Assembly (NCBI GenBank): GCA_038230895.1
Contig: JBBRMJ010000009.1
Location: forward strand, 1-48,790
DNA length: 48,790 nucleotides
DNA from: JAJXTN01 sp038230895
Lineage (GTDB): Bacteria; Patescibacteriota; Saccharimonadia; Saccharimonadales; UBA4665
Reading direction: 5' to 3'
Part shown: piece by piece, positions 26,005 to 33,716 of the stretch
Layout of the letters: every line of letters begins with the position of its first letter
Numbering within the stretch: position 1 is the first letter of the stretch
The notes under the pieces: model-generated
Told to the model about the DNA's origin: nothing
Database searches by the model: none
Seen by the model: the letters and a program-made list of their open reading frames with translations, nothing else
Translations under genes and position numbers: made by a program

Positions 26005-26457
26005 ATGAATGTCGCCGAATTACAGCTGCAACAGCACCTCAAAAAGCATGGTTTCAGTATGACCAGCCCCCGTTACGTGGTGTTTGCCGCCTTGGAGGAC
26101 CGAGAAGCCTTAACCATGGCCGAATTAGTTACGGCCTGTGGTGGTCAGCTAGACAGGGCGACGGTCTACCGAACCATTACACTTTTTGAGCAATTAGGCA
26201 TTGTGCAGCGCTTACAGATTGGCTGGAAATACAAAATAGAGCTGGCCGACAGCTTCAGCCACCACCATCACCACCTCAATTGCACCAAATGCGGCCGAGT
26301 GATTCCCCTGTCTGAAGATGAGGAACTCGAAAAACGACTCCACGAACTCGCCGATATGTACCGGTTCAAAGACAGCGACCACCAGATCGAGATCCGCGGC
26401 ATCTGCCGCCAATGCCAACTCCAAGCTAGCGTCGATAATCAGGCCTTAGATACCTAA
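26005..26457 (+). CDS. Fur family metal-responsive repressor (Zur-like)
   Basis: 150 aa. It has an N-terminal winged helix with LDRATVYRTITLFEQLGIV and a C-terminal dimerisation/metal domain with FSHHHHHLNCTKCGRVI and GICRQCQ, which gives the structural CxxC pairs and the histidine-rich regulatory site. The neighbouring zinc transporter suggests zinc sensing (Zur) more than iron. The start ATG is preceded by TATATT 7 bases upstream and no ribosome site, so the mRNA may be leaderless; the earlier TTG start would lie upstream of the promoter. Confidence 0.9.
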   Translation: MNVAELQLQQHLKKHGFSMTSPRYVVFAALEDREALTMAELVTACGGQLDRATVYRTITLFEQLGIVQRLQIGWKYKIELADSFSHHHHHLNCTKCGRVIPLSEDEELEKRLHELADMYRFKDSDHQIEIRGICRQCQLQASVDNQALDT

Positions 26458-26508
26458 TGACCCAGCGCGAAATTCGGCTGGGTCAGTAGGAAGCCTCACA
26501 CTTCCTAC
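26458..26508 (+). terminator. Tandem hairpins after the Fur-family gene
   Basis: Two perfect stems follow directly: TGACCCAGC/GCTGGGTCA (26458-26466 with 26477-26485) and GTAGGAAG/CTTCCTAC (26486-26493 with 26501-26508). Neither has a T tract, so this is not a standard intrinsic terminator; it may stabilise the 3' end or be a small mobile hairpin. Confidence 0.4.
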
Positions 26509-26675
26509 ATCCAGCTTATGCCTATTGGCTCGGTTTTGCAAGTCGACTACAACAGAGGTCGAAAGACGTTGCATCTGGCAAATAGTCCTGCGCGGTATTT
26601 GCCAACCATGAGCGAATACCGATACAATAGACAAACTTATGCATATTGTTCAGCCTACCGAGAAGCTCCTGCCAC

Positions 26676-27683
26676 ATGACATCTGAGAATGTAGCGATTA
26701 TTGGCGTTGAAGTGCTGGTATTAGTGCTGTTTTCAGCAGTCTGTTCTGGCCTTAATATCGCCATTATGGCTCTCGATATGGGCGACTTGCGGCGCAAGGC
26801 CAAACTCGGTAATCGCCAAGCCAAGCGCGTGCTGCCGCTACGGCGCAACACTCACCTGACGCTGGCTAGCATCCTGCTCACCAATGTCGCCGTCGTTTCG
26901 GCCAGCACCCTGGTCCTGCACCAGCTTTTTGACGGATGGTTGGCAGGCCTGATCAGTACGCTGTTAATTGTCGTGTTTGGCGAGGTGATTCCGCAGGCCC
27001 TCTTCGCCAAGAACCCATTAATGTGGTCCAGCCGTTTCGCGCCACTGTTGCAAGTGTTACGCCTGGCCACCTATGTTGTCAGTAAACCGCTGCAGCTTTT
27101 ACTTGATAAGCTTTTCCCCTATCAGCGAGCACGGTTACAGAGTCGTCAAGAACTTGGCCTGCTCATCACTGAGCACTTAACCAATGACACCAGCGAGCTT
27201 GATGAGGACGAAGTGGAAATCATGCGTGGCGCCCTCGGCCTCAGCCAAAAGCGAGTCCGTGACATCATGACCGACATTCGCCACACCTACTGGTTGACAC
27301 CGGAGGATGAACTGACCGGTCCACGGATCGATGAGCTGAAAGCCAAAGGCTACAGCCGAGTGCCAATCTTCAACCACGAGCTGACGGTTTGCGCCGGCGT
27401 GCTGCTGCTCAAGAACCTGGTCGATATCGACTTTGACGAGCGGGTCTACACCGTCTCAGACATGCACTTACACCCCGTCGAAGCCGTGGGCAGCATGACG
27501 GCTCTGGACACTATGTTTCGAAAATTCATCGGCGCTGGCACCCATCTGATTCCGGTTGAACGCGATGATGGAATTGTCGGCATTGTTACGATTGAAGACC
27601 TGATCGAAGAAATTTTGGGCCACGAGATAGAGGACGAAACAGACCGACAAAAAAGCCGCGCCGCTGCGCTGCCCCGCGCCTAG
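26676..27683 (+). CDS. CNNM/CorC-family membrane protein with CBS pair
   Basis: 335 aa. An N-terminal DUF21/CNNM membrane domain (about three to four helices, residues 5-140) is followed by two CBS domains (about 185-315; MTDIRHTYWLT, YSRVPIF, LIPVERDDGIVGIVTIEDL continuing IEEILGHEI). Family members export magnesium or sense ions and nucleotides. It lacks the C-terminal CorC_HlyC domain and ends in a short basic tail. The ATG at 26676 is chosen because the membrane domain begins there. TACAAT (26623-26628) is the nearest -10 box, about 47 bases upstream. Confidence 0.88.
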   Translation: MTSENVAIIGVEVLVLVLFSAVCSGLNIAIMALDMGDLRRKAKLGNRQAKRVLPLRRNTHLTLASILLTNVAVVSASTLVLHQLFDGWLAGLISTLLIVVFGEVIPQALFAKNPLMWSSRFAPLLQVLRLATYVVSKPLQLLLDKLFPYQRARLQSRQELGLLITEHLTNDTSELDEDEVEIMRGALGLSQKRVRDIMTDIRHTYWLTPEDELTGPRIDELKAKGYSRVPIFNHELTVCAGVLLLKNLVDIDFDERVYTVSDMHLHPVEAVGSMTALDTMFRKFIGAGTHLIPVERDDGIVGIVTIEDLIEEILGHEIEDETDRQKSRAAALPRA

Positions 27684-28456
27684 CTGTCAGTCAATAGCGG
27701 TGCGCCGGCCAACAGGGTTTTCTCGGCGTAATTATTCAGTATGTGCAGTGGGCTTGCACTTGACTGTAGCGCTGCGTAGATGAGCACTGCACCGCTAAAG
27801 CCGTCAGTTTGCCAGTGGGCTTCGGTTGGTAAAGGGAGCTGCTTAAACATTGGCGGTTCCGGATAGGTTGTCAGATACAGATAGGGCTCTGGGATGGTCT
27901 CGTCTCCGGTACTGAAGCCCAGACTGAGTTGGTTTTCATCATTATTCGGGAACCAGACCAGTGATAGGTCAAAGTGATGCGGATAAACCAGTACCGGACT
28001 GATGAGCCCGGGATGTAAGTTCGGTGATAATTGCAGGCAATAACTGGCCAGCTGCCAAAAGGCTGCGCCGATCAGCTTCGATTGTGCCAGTTCAAACGTC
28101 CCATTGAGCCCAAATTCCGGCGTCGCAATCATTCGATTCTCACCCCGGCTCTGCATCCAGACTTTCAGATTATCCATAATCGCAGCCGCATCATACTCCT
28201 CCAGCGACCACTGAGTGCCGCCAAGCCGCACCACCCCTGCCTGCATATCAAGCACTGCTTGCACGGTCTCTCCACCGACGCTTATTTCTCGACTCGCCAG
28301 CCCCACTTCAACGACAGACAAGCCGTAGTGCCAATCAGGCTGCTCAGCTGCCACAAAGGCCTGTTGCAACTTGCCTAAGACTTTCGCCACATTGTGCAGG
28401 TAATCACGCGTTTGGCCGAAATCAGCGACGGACAATTCTGGTAATGATAGTTCCAT
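27680..28456 (-). CDS. DUF5996 family protein
   Basis: 258 aa soluble protein. The C-terminal pattern EPYLYLTTYPEPP followed by TDGFSGAVLIYAAL and the central FDLSLVWFPN resemble the DUF5996 family, whose biochemical role is unknown. It overlaps the convergent CNNM gene by 4 bases at the stops. A TATACT box (28463-28468) ends 6 bases before its ATG. The GH13 glucosidase is divergent only 29 bases away. Confidence 0.7.
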   Translation of the reverse strand: MELSLPELSVADFGQTRDYLHNVAKVLGKLQQAFVAAEQPDWHYGLSVVEVGLASREISVGGETVQAVLDMQAGVVRLGGTQWSLEEYDAAAIMDNLKVWMQSRGENRMIATPEFGLNGTFELAQSKLIGAAFWQLASYCLQLSPNLHPGLISPVLVYPHHFDLSLVWFPNNDENQLSLGFSTGDETIPEPYLYLTTYPEPPMFKQLPLPTEAHWQTDGFSGAVLIYAALQSSASPLHILNNYAEKTLLAGAPLLTDS

Positions 28457-28462
28457 GTCACC

Positions 28463-28479
28463 AGTATATTTGATAGGCT
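28463..28479. promoter_or_regulatory. Overlapping divergent -10 boxes of DUF5996 and GH13 genes
   Basis: Minus-strand TATACT (28463-28468) and plus-strand TAGGCT (28474-28479) each end 6 bases before their own ATG within a 29-base gap. The -35 regions must lie inside the opposing coding sequences, so the two polymerases compete for one site. Confidence 0.45.
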
Positions 28480-28485
28480 CATAGT

Positions 28486-30147
28486 ATGTTTAAAAAATCT
28501 TCAAAAAAATCCGCTCACCGCTGGCCCGAAGGCGCAATTGTCTATCAGATTTATCCGCGCAGCTTCTTCGACAGTGATAATGACGGCGTCGGTGATATCG
28601 GCGGCATCACCAAAAAGTTAGATTACATCGACAAATTAGGTGTCAATGCCATCTGGCTGTCACCGTTCTATCCGTCACCGATGGCCGATTTCGGCTATGA
28701 CGTGGCAGATTATTGTGCTGTTGACCCCCTGTTCGGTGATATGAAGGCCATGGAAGCGCTCATCAAGCGGGCGCACAAACGCGACATCAAAATCATGGTC
28801 GATCTTGTACCCAACCACAGTTCCGACGAACACGAGTGGTTTCGCCAGTCCAAGCAATCGGCCGATAACCCCTACTCGGACTGGTACATCTGGCGCGACG
28901 CCAAAGGCCGCGAGGCTAATGGCACGCCCATCCCACCGAACAACTGGATTGAAGTTCTGACCGGGGGTCCCGCTTGGCAGTGGGAAGTCCGCCGCCAACA
29001 ATTCTATCTACACAGCTTCGACGTCCGCCAGCCAGATCTAGACTGGACCAACCCCGAAGTGCGAGCTGCCATCAAAGACGTCATGCGTTTCTGGCTCAAC
29101 AAAGGCGTCGACGGTTTTCGGGTCGATGCCGTACAGTTCATGGCCAAGGACCCGACGTACGACGACGAAGCGCCCAACCCGCACCACCATCACGACCATG
29201 GCCGCTATGGCGCGCTGATCCACACCAAGAACCACGGCTGGCCAGCCATGTATGCCTATCTTGCCGAAATGGCTGCAGTTTTGCAGGAGCCCAAGTATAA
29301 GGCACGGCAGGCTTTCATGGTTACCGAAGCCTACCCCGATACCCACGAACGAGTTAAAGAGTACCTGGCCTTCTATGCTGGCATGGACCCTGAGGTGGCC
29401 GCGCCCTTCATTTTCGAAGGCCTGAATCTGCCTTGGGAAGCCGGCCCTTGGCGCAGTTTCCTCAAGGAATTCCACGCCGCCATCGACGACTTCAGCCAGT
29501 ACTGCGTTGCCAGCTATGCTTTCGGCAACCATGATCAGCACCGTATCGTCAGCCGCCTCGGTGAACCTGCTGCCCGCAGCGCCGCCGTCCTACTCCTCAC
29601 CCTGCCCGGCATGGCCTTCATCTATAACGGTGAGGAAATCGGCATGCAGAACGGTGACATCCCCCCAGAGTTTATCCAAGATCCCGGCGCCCGCGGTGGC
29701 TCTGGCCGTGACCCAGAACGCACACCACTCCAGTGGTCCGCCGCCAAAAATGCTGGCTTCTCCAAAGCCGACAAAACCTGGCTGCCCGTTAACCCGGACT
29801 ACAAAACCCACAACATCGACACTGAACTAGCCGAATCCAAGTCTTTCCTCTCCCTGTACCGCCAGCTAGGCAAGCTACGCAACAGCTCCGAAGCATTGAA
29901 ATATGGCGATATCGAGGTTGCCAGTGTCAGCCATAAAGCCGTGCTGCGCTTCACCCGCCGTGCTGGCAAGGAAGCCTACACCACGCTCATCAACTTTACC
30001 GGTCGCGCTCGCAGCGTGAGCACCAAAGACTCACTCGGTACTGTCGTGCTGTCATCACACCCTGATTCCACACTCCACGGCCAGCTCGAACCAAGCTTTA
30101 AGCTTCTTCCTCACGAAGCAATCGTCGTCAAAGTCCATGAAGCCTAA
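28486..30147 (+). CDS. GH13 alpha-glucosidase (oligo-1,6-glucosidase/trehalose-type)
   Basis: 553 aa intracellular glycosidase of the alpha-amylase superfamily, GH13 subfamily of oligo-1,6-glucosidases and related alpha-glucosidases. The opening GAIVYQIYPRSFFDSDNDGV and IMVDLVPNHSS are typical. The catalytic set is intact: D214 in GFRVDAV, E281 in VTEAYP, D350 in FGNHDQHR. No signal peptide. It probably releases glucose from short alpha-glucosides feeding the glycolytic genes at the window start. DUF202 overlaps its 3' end by 11 bases. Confidence 0.93.
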   Translation: MFKKSSKKSAHRWPEGAIVYQIYPRSFFDSDNDGVGDIGGITKKLDYIDKLGVNAIWLSPFYPSPMADFGYDVADYCAVDPLFGDMKAMEALIKRAHKRDIKIMVDLVPNHSSDEHEWFRQSKQSADNPYSDWYIWRDAKGREANGTPIPPNNWIEVLTGGPAWQWEVRRQQFYLHSFDVRQPDLDWTNPEVRAAIKDVMRFWLNKGVDGFRVDAVQFMAKDPTYDDEAPNPHHHHDHGRYGALIHTKNHGWPAMYAYLAEMAAVLQEPKYKARQAFMVTEAYPDTHERVKEYLAFYAGMDPEVAAPFIFEGLNLPWEAGPWRSFLKEFHAAIDDFSQYCVASYAFGNHDQHRIVSRLGEPAARSAAVLLLTLPGMAFIYNGEEIGMQNGDIPPEFIQDPGARGGSGRDPERTPLQWSAAKNAGFSKADKTWLPVNPDYKTHNIDTELAESKSFLSLYRQLGKLRNSSEALKYGDIEVASVSHKAVLRFTRRAGKEAYTTLINFTGRARSVSTKDSLGTVVLSSHPDSTLHGQLEPSFKLLPHEAIVVKVHEA

Positions 30148-30478
30148 TAAGCCTGGCAAACTCGATGTTGACGCCCGCTTCCTGCTGGCCAATGAGCGCA
30201 CGCTTCTGGCTTGGGTACGGACTGCCCTGGCCATCGAAGCTGGCGGTCTGGCCTTAACAGCCTTGCATCCTTCCAACACGGGCCAGGTGTTTGGCATCAT
30301 CATCCTCCTGATGGGTGCTGGCGTGGCCATCTTGGGTTATGCCCGGTTCCATGCCACCGATAAGGCAATCCGCGCTCATCGCCTCCCGACGACTGGTCAC
30401 GGACCAGCGATTGGCGTCATCGGCGTGGTGGTCGTCGCCGTTGTCCTCGCCATCGCCCAGGTGACAGTGCTGCGCTAA
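30137..30478 (+). CDS. DUF202 membrane protein
   Basis: 113 aa with three membrane helices (about 30-45, 50-67, 92-111). The N-terminal signature ARFLLANERTLLAWVRTALA defines DUF202, a small membrane family of unknown role. It overlaps the end of the GH13 gene by 11 bases, so it is translationally coupled to it. Confidence 0.88.
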   Translation: MKPNKPGKLDVDARFLLANERTLLAWVRTALAIEAGGLALTALHPSNTGQVFGIIILLMGAGVAILGYARFHATDKAIRAHRLPTTGHGPAIGVIGVVVVAVVLAIAQVTVLR

Positions 30479-30481
30479 AGC

Positions 30482-30760
30482 CTAGGCAATATGACTGACG
30501 GCATACAGTAATAAGACGCATAATCCAAGAGTTCGCCGGAAGTAATTGACCCCCCAGCCCAGCTCCAGTGCTGCCCAGATCAATATCGAAATGCCACCAA
30601 CCAAGACAATATCGCGCTTGAACGTGCTCGGGCTCAGCAAAATGCTCATCGCAAAGGAAAATAGCCACACCCAGAGAAAAACATTTGGCTTCTGCGCAAC
30701 CACGAACTGACCATGCTTGTCATGCCAGAATTTGTCGCTAAAACTTTGTTTTCGAGCCAT
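30482..30760 (-). CDS. Small membrane protein (92 aa)
   Basis: No named family. Two or three helices are visible (FLWVWLFSFAMSILL, IVLVGGISILIWAAL, LGLCVLLLYAVS) after a charged N-terminus. It ends 3 bases from the convergent DUF202 gene. A consensus TATAAT (30770-30775) ends 9 bases before the ATG and there is no clear ribosome site. Function unknown. Confidence 0.65.
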   Translation of the reverse strand: MARKQSFSDKFWHDKHGQFVVAQKPNVFLWVWLFSFAMSILLSPSTFKRDIVLVGGISILIWAALELGWGVNYFRRTLGLCVLLLYAVSHIA

Positions 30761-30789
30761 TAGCTACCTATTATAAACCATCACCTCAA

Positions 30790-31368
30790 CTACACTAAAT
30801 GGTGGTGCAAGCTGTCGAGGATCCGGTGGTAATGCGCCCAGAACCACAAGATATTGAAGAGTAATAACAGCGGAAAGACGCCGAAAGTCTCCATGGCTTT
30901 GCCAGTGGTGATACGAAACGCTCTCAGCGGTGGAATACCGAACTTGATCGGAATCGGTAGCAGCCACGGCACGCCCTCTTTGGTCAAGGTGTCCATCACC
31001 AGGTGACTGACCATGCCGATCATGAAAGCCCACCATACATAGCCTGTGTCGACATGGGGCATCAAAGGAGATAAAAAGACGATGAACCAATGGGCAGCAT
31101 AGCCGAACAGCGCCAGACCGAGGAAGGAGTGCGTCAGGAAGCGGTGCCCGCCCAGCAGCTTATCGAAGACTTTGCCGAAGTACTTCCCCACCGGCAGATT
31201 ACGCCACAGCGGCGCCGTCGGCTGATCAATATCCGGCGTCACCCCACCCATCAAATTCGCCAACACCGCGATAATCACCGTCCCCAGCGTAAACGTCTGC
31301 TCCGGCCGCACCAACACCACAATCCCCAAAGCCGTAATCGCCGCCAAATCATGTGTCCGTGCTGTCAT
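30790..31368 (-). CDS. Membrane-bound metal-dependent hydrolase (YdjM-like)
   Basis: 192 aa with about four helices. The conserved pattern TPDIDQPTAP, GGHRFLTHSFLGL and GMVSHLVMDTLTKEGVPWL gives paired His/Asp residues in and near the membrane, as in the YdjM / LexA-regulated inner-membrane hydrolase family. The substrate is unknown. TAAACT (31377-31382) ends 8 bases before the ATG with no ribosome site. Confidence 0.85.
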   Translation of the reverse strand: MTARTHDLAAITALGIVVLVRPEQTFTLGTVIIAVLANLMGGVTPDIDQPTAPLWRNLPVGKYFGKVFDKLLGGHRFLTHSFLGLALFGYAAHWFIVFLSPLMPHVDTGYVWWAFMIGMVSHLVMDTLTKEGVPWLLPIPIKFGIPPLRAFRITTGKAMETFGVFPLLLLFNILWFWAHYHRILDSLHHHLV

Positions 31369-31430
31369 TACTCTTAAGTTTACCAGAATAAGCTATCGCG
31401 GAACGAAGAGGTTATATCTTGCTAGTCTAT

Positions 31431-32117
31431 CTAGAAAAGTTCGTCTGGGCTGGCCACATGAGTAATTAGTGAATACGGAATGAGGTCATCGTAGTCTGTC
31501 TCCGCCCATGGTGCTTGCCGGTGTGTAAACTCAACGATCGATTGGCTGTCCTTGTCCTTCCACTTCATGCACACAGCCTGAATCTGCTGAATTTCTTCGT
31601 AGGTCAATCGATCACTAGTGGAGTGCTCATTGACTGAAATCATCAATGCGGAGCCTTTTGACTCTATAGTTATCATCCCCGAGTCAAACATTTCATCTAT
31701 CATTCTAAAGAAAGGCTTTGCAACTGGGCCAAGAGGTAACTTGTGGTACTGCATGGCCGACACCGACTCCCCCTTGTGATAAAACCAAGAGAAATCAACC
31801 AGATATAGTAGTTTGGCTAGCTTCGTCTTGGTAATCTTCCCGTCGCTAGAATCACCGCCGTTCTCAATACATAGAAGACACATCTGTCTATATTTGATGA
31901 TGTCGCCTGACTGGACTACCTCTGAAAGACCAAGCATGTCTTTAATATTAACCTTGAACACCACGCAAAGCGTCTCAAGTTCGTTAATCGTTGGGTTGCG
32001 CTCACCAGATTCAATAATCGCATAGGTTAGGCGACTTAGGTCGAGTTTTTCGGCAACCTCAGCTTGTGATAAACCTGCCTGCTCGCGGTAATGGCGAATT
32101 CGCTTATTGAGTTGCAT
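31431..32117 (-). CDS. XRE-DUF4065 (Panacea) regulator/antitoxin
   Basis: 228 aa. Residues 3-60 form an XRE helix-turn-helix (GLSQAEVAEKLDLSRLTYAI then ESGERNPTINELETLC). Residues about 90-215 are a DUF4065/SocA-like (Panacea) domain with KLAKLLYLVDFSWFYHKGES and YHKLPLGPVAKPFF. XRE-Panacea proteins act as antitoxins in known toxin-antitoxin pairs and repress their own operons. No toxin-like small gene is adjacent. Its only partner is the divergent ubiquitin-like cassette, which makes it a candidate regulator or antidote for that cassette (inference). I choose the second ATG because AGGA lies 9 bases before it. Confidence 0.85.
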   Translation of the reverse strand: MQLNKRIRHYREQAGLSQAEVAEKLDLSRLTYAIIESGERNPTINELETLCVVFKVNIKDMLGLSEVVQSGDIIKYRQMCLLCIENGGDSSDGKITKTKLAKLLYLVDFSWFYHKGESVSAMQYHKLPLGPVAKPFFRMIDEMFDSGMITIESKGSALMISVNEHSTSDRLTYEEIQQIQAVCMKWKDKDSQSIVEFTHRQAPWAETDYDDLIPYSLITHVASPDELF

Positions 32118-32144
32118 TGGCATCCGTCCTATCTGTTAATGTCT

Positions 32145-32173
32145 ATTGTAGTCTGCTGGTGTTAAAATTACAA
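32145..32173 (-). promoter_or_regulatory. Promoter of the XRE-DUF4065 gene
   Basis: Minus strand TTGTAA (32168-32173), exact 17-base spacer, TACAAT (32145-32150). The leader to ATG 32117 is about 20 bases and contains AGGA. Confidence 0.65.
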
Positions 32174-32179
32174 GCATAC

Positions 32180-32222
32180 TTTTCTATACAGAGCCTTGTT
32201 TTCTATACAAACCAAGTGTATA
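32180..32222. repeat. TATACA operator-like repeats in the divergent promoter region
   Basis: Two identical TTTTCTATACA copies (32180-32190 and 32199-32209) are spaced 19 bases, about two helical turns. The second copy forms an inverted repeat TATACA-N7-TGTATA with 32217-32222. They lie just upstream of the XRE gene -35 and upstream of the ubiquitin-like cassette, as expected for operator sites of the XRE protein. Confidence 0.5.
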
Positions 32223-32314
32223 ACGGATGGTAGATCAAGCAAATAAAAACGCTTGAGGGTAGAGCCGCGGGACGGCTTGCAGCAATAAAATTAATGATAA
32301 AGGAGCCACCTAAC

Positions 32315-32560
32315 ATGGCAGATAAGCATTCACCACACACAACAACTATAATCGTCAACGGGCAACCAAAGGAGTGGGCCGAGAAGGAGATAACCTATCA
32401 GCAGGTTATTCAGCTCGCCTTTCCCGGGGCCGGCACTAACCAAGACTACACCGTAACCTATAGCCATGGCCACCAAGAAGGTCAGCTGGTGGCCACCAGC
32501 GCACCAGTAAAGATACACAAGCATATGGAGTTTGACGTCGATGGAACTGATAACTCGTAA
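32315..32560 (+). CDS. Ubiquitin-like modifier, multiubiquitin-domain type
   Basis: 81 aa, a single beta-grasp domain. The strand pattern TTTIIVNGQPKEWAEKEITY, VIQLAFPGAG, YTVTYSHGHQEGQL and KIHKHMEFDVD matches the bacterial multiubiquitin domain found beside E1-like enzymes. There is one copy only. The C-terminus is DGTDNS with no Gly-Gly, and the protein has no cysteine or C-terminal extension to be clipped. I choose this ATG because AAAGGAG lies 10 bases upstream; an ATG seven codons earlier would contain that site. The E1 gene overlaps its last 20 bases. Confidence 0.8.
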   Translation: MADKHSPHTTTIIVNGQPKEWAEKEITYQQVIQLAFPGAGTNQDYTVTYSHGHQEGQLVATSAPVKIHKHMEFDVDGTDNS

Positions 32561-33716
32561 TCCTGACCTAAAGAAACTGTATGACGATGGCTATGAGATA
32601 CAGATTCTAGACAAAAGTCACCTGGTCATCCACAGCGTGCCCTATCTGGCCAGCGACAATCAGCTGGCCTACGGCATTCTTGTCAGTACCTTAGTGCTCG
32701 CGGGCGACAACATCGTGTATGAGTCAGGTTCAGACCATACGGTACACTTTGCCGGGAATTATCCGAGAGCGACCGACGGAAGCAAGCTGACATCGTTTGC
32801 GGAGGCTGGTGGCCGACAGGAACTTTCACCTGGGCTTTGGACCGATCACACATTCTCGGCTAAGCCGACTGGTAATTATCGCGACTACCATCACAAGATG
32901 ACCGTTTACATTAAGAAGCTTGGGGCGCCCCTTGTTGAGTTGGGTATCACGGCCACCGCACAAACTTTTCGCGAGGTCGCATCCATCGACAATTCACCAT
33001 TTCATTTTGCAGACACCAACTCAGGACGTGCAGGAATGACAAGCATTAACGGTCGCGTATCTGGCCAAAAAGTAGCCATCCTCGGCGTAGGCGGTACTGG
33101 TTCCTATGTACTTGATTTTGTAGCCAAAATGCCTGTAGCCGAAATACATCCATTCGATGGAGACACTATGCTGTCGCATAATGCGTTCCGTGCACCCGGT
33201 TCGCCTACTATCGCTCAGCTACGAGAAATGGTTAACAAAGCTGAGTACCAGGCAGAAACCTATTCTCGGATGCATAAGGTCATCAAGCCTCATAGTTATA
33301 ACGTGGACGAATCAAGGCTCGGAGAGCTGGAGCAGTTCGACTTTGTGTTTGTTTGCATAGACGGTGGTAACGATAAGCAAAAAATCATCGCCCACCTAAT
33401 AGCCCACTCAGTTCCCTTCGTTGACGTCGGTCTCAACATGCGTGTTAACGACGGTAAACTGCGGGGACAGATAAGGACGACACTAGTGACGCCAGCAAGT
33501 GCAGAGAAGCTGAACAGATATATACCTACCCCTGCGCCAAACCCAGATGAAGATATATACCGAAGTAATGCACAGGTCGCCGAGATGAATGCTCTTAATG
33601 CATGCCATGCGGTATTGTCCTGGAAGCGCCTCAATGGCATTTACGATCAGCTTGAGCAGCCTGATCATTCAGTATTTAAGATAAGGAATGGGCGACTGAT
33701 CAATTATGAGAATTAG
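32541..33716 (+). CDS. E1-like activating enzyme, DUF6791-ThiF
   Basis: 391 aa. Residues 10-145 resemble the DUF6791 domain found N-terminal to some ThiF enzymes (VIHSVPYLASDNQLAYGIL, HTFSAKPTGNYRDY). Residues 165-365 are a ThiF/E1 adenylation fold with the nucleotide loop VAILGVGGTGSYV, the acidic FDGD, and HNAFRAP for phosphate contacts. It should adenylate the C-terminus of the neighbouring Ubl. The only cysteines are C272 (VFVCIDGG) and C354 (NACHAVL), so a thioester would have to use one of these. It overlaps the Ubl gene by 20 bases and the DUF6527 gene by 11, a tightly coupled operon. Confidence 0.85.
   Translation: MELITRNPDLKKLYDDGYEIQILDKSHLVIHSVPYLASDNQLAYGILVSTLVLAGDNIVYESGSDHTVHFAGNYPRATDGSKLTSFAEAGGRQELSPGLWTDHTFSAKPTGNYRDYHHKMTVYIKKLGAPLVELGITATAQTFREVASIDNSPFHFADTNSGRAGMTSINGRVSGQKVAILGVGGTGSYVLDFVAKMPVAEIHPFDGDTMLSHNAFRAPGSPTIAQLREMVNKAEYQAETYSRMHKVIKPHSYNVDESRLGELEQFDFVFVCIDGGNDKQKIIAHLIAHSVPFVDVGLNMRVNDGKLRGQIRTTLVTPASAEKLNRYIPTPAPNPDEDIYRSNAQVAEMNALNACHAVLSWKRLNGIYDQLEQPDHSVFKIRNGRLINYEN

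Noticed and set aside
29190..29210. Histidine codon run (HHHHDH) in the GH13 gene
   Set aside because: It lies in a surface loop of an intact glucosidase; no sign of a frameshift or tag.
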